Positions 6,198-9,641 of a stretch of 9,641 bases of DNA are shown in pieces. Every line of letters starts with the position of its first letter. The stretch's first letter is position 1. The translations under genes were made by a program, and so were the position numbers. The notes below the pieces were generated by a model. That model did no database searches and had not been told where the DNA came from. It was given only the letters and a program-made list of their open reading frames with translations. Source of the DNA: Bacillota bacterium (GTDB lineage Bacteria; Bacillota; Clostridia; Christensenellales; Borkfalkiaceae); the NCBI GenBank assembly GCA_023403375.1, contig JAEYEN010000016.1, forward strand, positions 1 through 9,641. Direction: 5' to 3'.

Positions 6198-8075
6198 TTA
6201 AAGAATATCCGATACGGCGGAGCAGAAACCTGTAACGTCGTCAAGCGACAATCCTTCTAAAAGTCTTGCTTCTCCGTATAAAACCACGGTGTATTTTTTA
6301 AGCGCGTCCTTATCGTTTTCGTACAATTCTTTAAGTTTATCGACAATCTTGTGTTCGGCGTTAATCTCTAAAATCTTATCCGCGTGAATTTTTCCGTCGG
6401 CGTTAGGCATAGAGTTTAACACTTTCTCCATTTCGATAGAAATGTCGCCCGCGCTCTTCAAGCATACGGGGTATGTTTTAAGCGAAGCGGAAAGAGCAAC
6501 TTCTTTCACTTTATCGCCAAGCGTTTCTTTCATAAACGCCATAACGTCTTTAAGTTTATCTTTCTTGTCGTCTAATTCTTTCTTCTCTTCGTCGTTTGCC
6601 GTCGAAAAAGACGCGTCCGATACAGACTTGAACTTCTTGCCGTCAACGTCGCCTAAAATTTTAGCGACGAACTCGTCTACGCCGTCTTTGAAATACAAAA
6701 TTTCATATCCTGCCTCTTTCGCCTTTTCAATCTGCGGAAGCGCGGCTATTTTTTCGTAACTTTCGCCGCAGGCATAATAAATGTCGTCCTGTCCTTCTTT
6801 CATCTCCGCAACGTATTCTTTAAGCGTAACAAGTTTTTCTTTTTTTGACGAATAGAACATAAGCAAATCTTTCAACTTGTCTTTGTTCATTCCGAAAGAA
6901 GAGTAAACGCCGAATTTAATCGAAAGCCCGAATTCCTTGAACATTTCTTCGTAATCTTCTCTCTCGGACTCCTGCATTTTCGTAAGTTCGGAAATAATCT
7001 TCTTTTCCAGACTGTTAGCAATGGCTTTGACCTCTCTGCTCTGTTGCAAAATCTCTCTTGAAATATTAAGCGACAAATCCGCCGAATCAACTATTCCTTT
7101 GATAAAACCGAAATAGTCGGGCAAAAGGTCTTCGCATTTTTCCATTATCATAACGCCGTTACAATAAAGTTTAACGCCTTTTTTGTAATCTTTGGAATAA
7201 TAATCGTACGGCGCTCTTGACGGAACAAACAAAAGCGTGTCGTAGTTTACCGCGCCTTCGATTTTGGCGTAAATACTCTTTATCGGGTCGGTATAATCGT
7301 GGAATTCGTTTTTATAAAATTCGTTCAGGTCTTCTTTTTTCACTTCCGACTTGGGTTTTTTCCAAAGCGGAACCATACTGTTTAAAATTTCCCATTCCTT
7401 TTTGTCCTCGTATTCCGGCTTGTCTTCCGCGCAACCTTCTTTAAGCACCGAACGGGTTACTTCCATTTTAACGGGGTAACGGATATAGTCGGAATATTTT
7501 TTAACAAGCGAAACAAGTTTATATTGTTCGAGATAATCGGAATATTTATAATCTTCTGTATCTTCTTTAAGCGTTAACACTATTTTTGTACCGCAATTAT
7601 CCTTTTCTGTTTCGGTTATGCTGTAACCTTCCGCACCTTTGCTTTCCCACTTATAAGCCTTGTCGCTTTTATAGGCTTTGGTGTACACTTCTATTTTATC
7701 GGCAACCATAAACGCCGAATAAAATCCCACGCCGAACTGTCCTATCAGATTTTCTTCATCGCTTTTCTTTTCGTTCTCTTTCTTGAACGCAAGCGTGCCC
7801 GACTCCGCAATGGTACCCAGATTCTTTTCTAATTCTTCCGCCGTCATACCTATACCGTTGTCTTCTATGGTAAGCGTGCGTTTTTCTTTGTCCGGCGTTA
7901 TCACTATCGAAAAATCGGACAAAACGCTGCTGTCAGTCAGCGAAATGAACTTTAATTTGTCTATCGCGTCTGACGCGTTGGATATAAGTTCTCTTAAAAA
8001 TATCTCTTTGTTGGTATATATCGAATTTATCATTAAATCGAGTATTCTTTTTGATTCTGTTTTAAATTGTTTCAT
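6198..8075 (-). CDS. htpG: Molecular chaperone HtpG (Hsp90 family)
   Basis: This complete 625-residue bacterial Hsp90 is an ATP-driven cytosolic dimer that helps fold or remodel client proteins under stress. Seen, in order: an N-terminal GHKL ATPase domain with F-L-R-E-L-I-S-N-A-S-D-A at 26-37 (Glu29 catalytic, Asn33 metal/ATP contact), D-N-G-I-G-M at 72-77, G-T-I-A-E-S-G-T at 87-94 and the lid glycine motif G-Q-F-G-V-G-F at 112-118; a middle domain with L-N-I-S-R-E-I-L-Q-Q at 336-345, whose Arg340 should contact the ATP gamma-phosphate; and a C-terminal dimerisation domain. No expected key residue is missing and no charged eukaryotic-type linker is present. The ATG at 8075 is preceded by GGAG with about eight bases spacing. 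It is a single-gene unit with its own promoter, CIRCE operator and terminator, so HrcA repression relieved by heat is expected. Confidence 0.98.
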   Translation of the reverse strand: MKQFKTESKRILDLMINSIYTNKEIFLRELISNASDAIDKLKFISLTDSSVLSDFSIVITPDKEKRTLTIEDNGIGMTAEELEKNLGTIAESGTLAFKKENEKKSDEENLIGQFGVGFYSAFMVADKIEVYTKAYKSDKAYKWESKGAEGYSITETEKDNCGTKIVLTLKEDTEDYKYSDYLEQYKLVSLVKKYSDYIRYPVKMEVTRSVLKEGCAEDKPEYEDKKEWEILNSMVPLWKKPKSEVKKEDLNEFYKNEFHDYTDPIKSIYAKIEGAVNYDTLLFVPSRAPYDYYSKDYKKGVKLYCNGVMIMEKCEDLLPDYFGFIKGIVDSADLSLNISREILQQSREVKAIANSLEKKIISELTKMQESEREDYEEMFKEFGLSIKFGVYSSFGMNKDKLKDLLMFYSSKKEKLVTLKEYVAEMKEGQDDIYYACGESYEKIAALPQIEKAKEAGYEILYFKDGVDEFVAKILGDVDGKKFKSVSDASFSTANDEEKKELDDKKDKLKDVMAFMKETLGDKVKEVALSASLKTYPVCLKSAGDISIEMEKVLNSMPNADGKIHADKILEINAEHKIVDKLKELYENDKDALKKYTVVLYGEARLLEGLSLDDVTGFCSAVSDIL

Positions 8076-8094
8076 ATTGTTTCTCCGTAATTGT

Positions 8095-8121
8095 TTGGCA
8101 CTCTCTTTTTTTAAGTGCTAA
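8095..8121 (-). promoter_or_regulatory. CIRCE operator (HrcA site) upstream of htpG
   Basis: Plus-strand TTGGCACTC (8095-8103), nine spacer bases, then AAGTGCTAA (8113-8121). Compared with the CIRCE consensus TTAGCACTC-N9-GAGTGCTAA each arm has one mismatch, and the spacing is exact. It begins at the predicted transcription start and ends 20 bases before the htpG start codon, the usual place for HrcA repression. HrcA itself is not in the window. Confidence 0.92.
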
Positions 8122-8126
8122 TTGCT

Positions 8127-8154
8127 ATTATACACCGTAAAAATATTTTGTCAA
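8127..8154 (-). promoter_or_regulatory. Sigma-A promoter of htpG
   Basis: On the minus strand a consensus -35 TTGACA (8149-8154) and a consensus -10 TATAAT (8127-8132) are separated by 16 bases. Predicted transcription start is near 8120, inside the edge of the CIRCE element, so bound HrcA would block initiation. Such a perfect promoter needs tight repression, which fits the operator. Confidence 0.9.
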
Positions 8155-8304
8155 CGAAATTAAAGTTTTTTGCGGCGCCTTATAACGTCTTGTTGCGTTT
8201 GTAACGTTATATAATTTCCGTTAAATAAATTTTCGGAATATATACTCCCGACGGCACGCAGACTTTTTAACGTTTTACCTGTCTTTGCCGCGCTTTACAA
8301 ACTA

Positions 8305-8339
8305 TGCGCCCGCGTTTGATAGCGTGGGCGCACGTTTTT
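8305..8339 (+). terminator. Orphan terminator-like hairpin facing the plus strand
   Basis: Plus-strand TGCGCCCGCG (8305-8314) pairs with CGTGGGCGCA (8323-8332) across an 8-base loop, ten pairs including one G-U, followed after two bases by five T (8335-8339). As minus-strand RNA the same stem has an A-C mismatch and no T-tract, so the signal fits plus-strand transcription best. No plus-strand gene is visible before it. It could end a small RNA or antisense transcript, or be a non-terminating structure in the hsp20 3' region. Confidence 0.5.
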
Positions 8340-8343
8340 GTAA

Positions 8344-8373
8344 GGTTTTATAAAATTTCTCGGTTTTATAAAA
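8344..8373. repeat. Two copies of a 12-base repeat containing a palindrome
   Basis: GGTTTTATAAAA occurs at 8344-8355 and 8362-8373, 18 bases apart start to start. Each copy contains the 10-base palindrome TTTTATAAAA. The pairing could be a binding site for a dimeric regulator, but low complexity makes chance a real possibility. Confidence 0.55.
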
Positions 8374-8410
8374 AACTTTTTAACTTTTTAATATACTTTG
8401 CGCTTTGCAG

Positions 8411-8429
8411 AAGCGTATTGAAGCGTATT
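8411..8429. repeat. Tandem AAGCGTATT repeat
   Basis: AAGCGTATT is present at 8411-8419 and 8421-8429, a 10-base period. The first copy also forms a small inverted repeat with CGCTT at 8401-8405. No function is apparent. Confidence 0.5.
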
Positions 8430-8441
8430 ACTTTCTATTAA

Positions 8442-8472
8442 AGTTTTATATAAATATTCATCATATAAAACT
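8442..8472. repeat. 10-base perfect inverted repeat
   Basis: AGTTTTATAT (8442-8451) and ATATAAAACT (8463-8472) are exact inverted copies around an 11-base loop. Located about 60 bases after the hsp20 stop, it could fold at the 3' end of the hsp20 transcript, but it has only one G-C pair near each base and no T-tract, so it would be a weak terminator at best. Confidence 0.5.
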
Positions 8473-8531
8473 AAATACAAAACTAATTATGCAAATTTTT
8501 TGCAAAGTTCAGCATAAAAGATTAAGCCCGA

Positions 8532-8954
8532 TTATTCGATTTCTATATGTTTATGCTCCGGAACTTCGCGCTCCTTTTTAGGAATAACGACTTCCAGAGT
8601 GCCTTTATCGTATTTAGCCTTAACGTCTTCTTCCTTTATGCTGTCGCCAACGTAAAAACTTCTGCTCATAGAATAACTTCTCTCTCTTCTGATAAAGTTT
8701 TTACCGTCTTCGTGCTTTTCTTCTCTTTTCGCGCTTATGTTAAGGTATCCGTCTTTAAGCGAAAGGTTAATATCCTTTTTTTCAAACCCTGCCAAGTCAA
8801 CGGACAATTCATACGCCTTATCCGTTTCTTTTATATCGGTAGGCATATTCTTGGACTCTTTTTCGTAATTCTCGTTAAACAAATTTTCTAAATGATCGAA
8901 AAGACTGATTTCCCTTCCTTCATTCCTTCTCGTAGGATAATAATAGTTTTTCAT
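8532..8954 (-). CDS. hsp20: Small heat-shock protein, Hsp20/alpha-crystallin family
   Basis: This 140-residue ATP-independent holdase binds unfolding proteins in the cytosol and keeps them refoldable. Seen: a short N-terminal arm (1-37) with S-L-F-D-H-L-E-N-L-F at 17-26; an alpha-crystallin domain at about 38-130 with V-D-L-A-G-F at 52-57 and the G-T-L motif in K-G-T-L-E-V-V-I-P-K at 117-126; and a C-terminal I-E-I at 137-139, the I-x-I motif that docks into neighbouring subunits to build oligomers. Length is normal for bacterial members. The ATG at 8954 has AAGGAG (8964-8969) nine bases upstream. It is a single-gene unit with its own promoter and CIRCE operator, so it should be induced together with htpG when HrcA releases. 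Confidence 0.97.
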   Translation of the reverse strand: MKNYYYPTRRNEGREISLFDHLENLFNENYEKESKNMPTDIKETDKAYELSVDLAGFEKKDINLSLKDGYLNISAKREEKHEDGKNFIRRERSYSMSRSFYVGDSIKEEDVKAKYDKGTLEVVIPKKEREVPEHKHIEIE

Positions 8955-8985
8955 AATCTTAATCTCCTTATTATATTTATTCGCC

Positions 8986-9009
8986 GCCGATTACTTTTTA
9001 GCAATCGGC
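8986..9009 (-). other. Stem-loop in the hsp20 5' leader
   Basis: GCCGATT (8986-8992) and AATCGGC (9003-9009) form a perfect 7-base stem with a 10-base loop in the leader RNA, between the CIRCE element and the ribosome site. The AAGGAG site lies outside the stem, so this is not an obvious RNA thermometer. It may stabilise the transcript or extend the CIRCE hairpin structure. Confidence 0.6.
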
Positions 9010-9020
9010 TTCGTTGTTTG

Positions 9021-9047
9021 TTAGCACTCTCTTTTCTCAATTGCTAA
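9021..9047 (-). promoter_or_regulatory. CIRCE operator (HrcA site) upstream of hsp20
   Basis: Plus-strand TTAGCACTC (9021-9029) matches the consensus arm perfectly; after nine bases comes AATTGCTAA (9039-9047), two mismatches from GAGTGCTAA. Spacing is exact and the element sits at the predicted transcription start, just as at htpG. The degenerate arm suggests weaker HrcA binding here. Confidence 0.88.
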
Positions 9048-9052
9048 ATCTA

Positions 9053-9080
9053 ATTATAGTCTTTGTTTTTTATTTGTCAA
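9053..9080 (-). promoter_or_regulatory. Sigma-A promoter of hsp20
   Basis: On the minus strand consensus TTGACA (9075-9080) and consensus TATAAT (9053-9058) are separated by 16 bases, the same layout as at htpG. Transcription should start near 9046, giving a leader of about 90 bases that carries the CIRCE arms and a further stem-loop. Confidence 0.9.
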
Positions 9081-9120
9081 TAGTTTTTGCAAAAAATTTT
9101 AAATTTTTTTTAATTTTTTT

Positions 9121-9151
9121 AAAAACAAAAAAAGCGCATAAAACGCTTTTT
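9121..9151 (-). terminator. Intrinsic terminator of the RimK-like gene, possibly bidirectional
   Basis: On the minus strand AAAAAGCG (9144-9151), a 7-base loop and CGCTTTTT (9129-9136) form an 8-base stem followed by further T (TTTTT inside the stem, then G and five more T down to 9121). The A-rich left arm gives a T-tract on the plus strand too. It lies 45 bases after the upstream gene's stop and about 40 bases before the hsp20 promoter. The rest of the spacer around it (9081-9195) is very AT-rich without other recognisable sites. Confidence 0.8.
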
Positions 9152-9195
9152 AAAATTTTCGATAGAAACTTATACATAAAACTTATTAAATTTAT

Positions 9196-9641
9196 TTAAA
9201 TACGGTTTTTTAGTTTTTTATAAATATAGCCGGCATACGCCGCGGGAACGTCTATCCCCGTGGCTTTATTAAAGCCGTCGAAGAATGCGTTGGAATTGAC
9301 TTCGCATATAAACGGTTCTCCGTTTTCGCCGTATAAAATATCTACGCCGCAATAGTCGAGTTTCAGTATACGCGCCGCCTTTTCAGCCGCCGCAATAAAA
9401 CTTTTCGGCGGATTTACCGCTTTAACGTATCCGCCCTGCGCCACGTTGGAGCGGAAGTCGTTTTCGTTTATACGCTCGGTTGCGCCCACGAATTTTTTGC
9501 CTATAACGATAATTCTCACGTCCGTGCCCTTTTTCGCGCCCAGATATTTCTGGTAAAGGTGCGGAACCGTTTTCAGTTTTTCGGATACGGTTAAAAGTTC
9601 TTCGTAATTATTTACAAGGTATACGCCGAACCCCATAGACC
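9196..9641 (-). CDS. RimK-like ATP-grasp ligase, N-terminus cut by window edge
   Basis: The frame is open to the right edge, so the N-terminal half is missing; the ATG at 9636 is internal, because it lies in S-M-G-F-G-V, which looks like the glycine-rich ATP-binding loop. Counting from that Met: an acidic-basic segment G-T-D-V-R at 37-41, F-R-S-N-V-A-Q-G-G at 61-69, G-V-D-I-L at 97-101 and C-E-V-N-S-N at 111-116, then G-F-N-K-A-T-G-I-D-V at 121-130. Known: this pattern is the RimK/LysX/glutathione-synthetase branch of ATP-grasp enzymes, where Asp99, Glu112 and Asn114 hold the magnesium ions, and the reaction joins a carboxylate to an amine through an acyl-phosphate, often adding glutamate to a protein or small molecule. 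The substrate cannot be predicted. It ends at its own terminator before hsp20. Confidence 0.88.
   Translation of the reverse strand, partial: SMGFGVYLVNNYEELLTVSEKLKTVPHLYQKYLGAKKGTDVRIIVIGKKFVGATERINENDFRSNVAQGGYVKAVNPPKSFIAAAEKAARILKLDYCGVDILYGENGEPFICEVNSNAFFDGFNKATGIDVPAAYAGYIYKKLKNRI

Larger units (their letters stand above)
8155..8531. other. Long gene-free spacer between hsp20 and htpG
   Basis: No convincing protein gene lies in this stretch. It holds an opposite-facing hairpin with T-tract, two copies of a 12-base repeat, a tandem AAGCGTATT, a 10-base inverted repeat and an 8-base inverted repeat (TATAACGT at 8181-8188, ACGTTATA at 8204-8211). It must also contain the 3' end of the hsp20 transcript, but I see no strong minus-strand terminator; the nearest candidate is a weak TGCAAA/TTTGCA hairpin around 8489-8503. 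A TATAAT on the plus strand at 8210-8215 lacks a good -35 partner. Confidence 0.6.

Noticed and set aside
6442..6759. Plus-strand open frame of 105 codons opposite htpG
   Set aside because: It lies wholly antisense to a strongly conserved chaperone gene, and its serine/phenylalanine-rich content mirrors the lysine/glutamate-rich opposite strand.
7783..8121. Plus-strand open frame of 112 codons across the htpG 5' end and its CIRCE
   Set aside because: It overlaps the htpG ATPase domain and operator and shows no recognisable domain.
8304..8441. Possible 45-codon plus-strand gene encoding a basic, aromatic peptide across the orphan hairpin
   Set aside because: It has no ribosome binding site, runs through the hairpin and T-tract, and its content reflects the AT-rich repeats.
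8986..9009. RNA thermometer of ROSE or fourU type in the hsp20 leader
   Set aside because: The stem does not include the AAGGAG site, and I see no pairing partner that sequesters it.
9636..9641. ATG at 9636 as the true start of the RimK-like gene
   Set aside because: It falls within the glycine-rich ATP-binding loop, the frame stays open to the edge, and the N-terminal half of the family would be missing.

Overview
The window looks like a piece of a low-GC Bacillota chromosome, probably a clostridial or related gut-type lineage. The evidence is AT-rich DNA, purine-rich Shine-Dalgarno sites (AAGGAG, AAGAGG, GGAG), sigma-A type promoters, two CIRCE operators (the HrcA target typical of Gram-positive heat-shock genes) and a CDP-glycerol glycerophosphotransferase-like enzyme. 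The species cannot be named from this sequence. Every convincing gene is on the minus strand, so transcription runs from high to low coordinates.

Right side (9641 to about 6120): the C-terminal part of a RimK-like ATP-grasp ligase enters at the right edge and ends at a hairpin/T-tract terminator. Two separately transcribed heat-shock genes follow, a small heat-shock protein (Hsp20) and the Hsp90 chaperone HtpG. Each has the same control module: a TTGACA/TATAAT promoter with 16-base spacing and a CIRCE inverted repeat lying at the expected transcription start. HrcA should therefore repress both directly. A 410-base gene-free stretch between them carries a strong hairpin plus T-tract pointing the opposite way (plus strand) and several short direct and inverted repeats. 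A clean terminator follows htpG.

Left side (about 6054 to 1): a six-gene surface-polysaccharide operon in which every consecutive pair overlaps (4, 11, 4, 4 and 17 bases). In order of transcription: a family 2 glycosyltransferase; an FdtA/QdtA-type dTDP-4-keto-6-deoxyglucose 3,4-ketoisomerase; a DegT-family PLP aminotransferase of FdtB/QdtB type; a FemAB/GNAT-fold acyl- or aminoacyl-transferase; a Wzx-like multi-pass flippase; and a CDP-glycerol glycerophosphotransferase-like enzyme cut by the left edge. A likely reading is that the isomerase and aminotransferase make a dTDP-3-amino-3,6-dideoxyhexose (Fuc3N or Qui3N), the FemAB/GNAT protein N-acylates it, the glycosyltransferase builds it into a lipid-linked glycan, the flippase exports that, and the last enzyme adds a glycerol-phosphate-like group. 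The dTDP-glucose genes (rmlA, rmlB) that would feed this pathway are not in the window.

I see no RNA genes, CRISPR arrays, insertion sequences or phage genes. No wholly new system is evident. The most interesting points are the paired CIRCE modules on hsp20 and htpG, the opposite-facing orphan terminator between them, and the likely amino-sugar N-acylation step assigned to a FemAB/GNAT-type enzyme.
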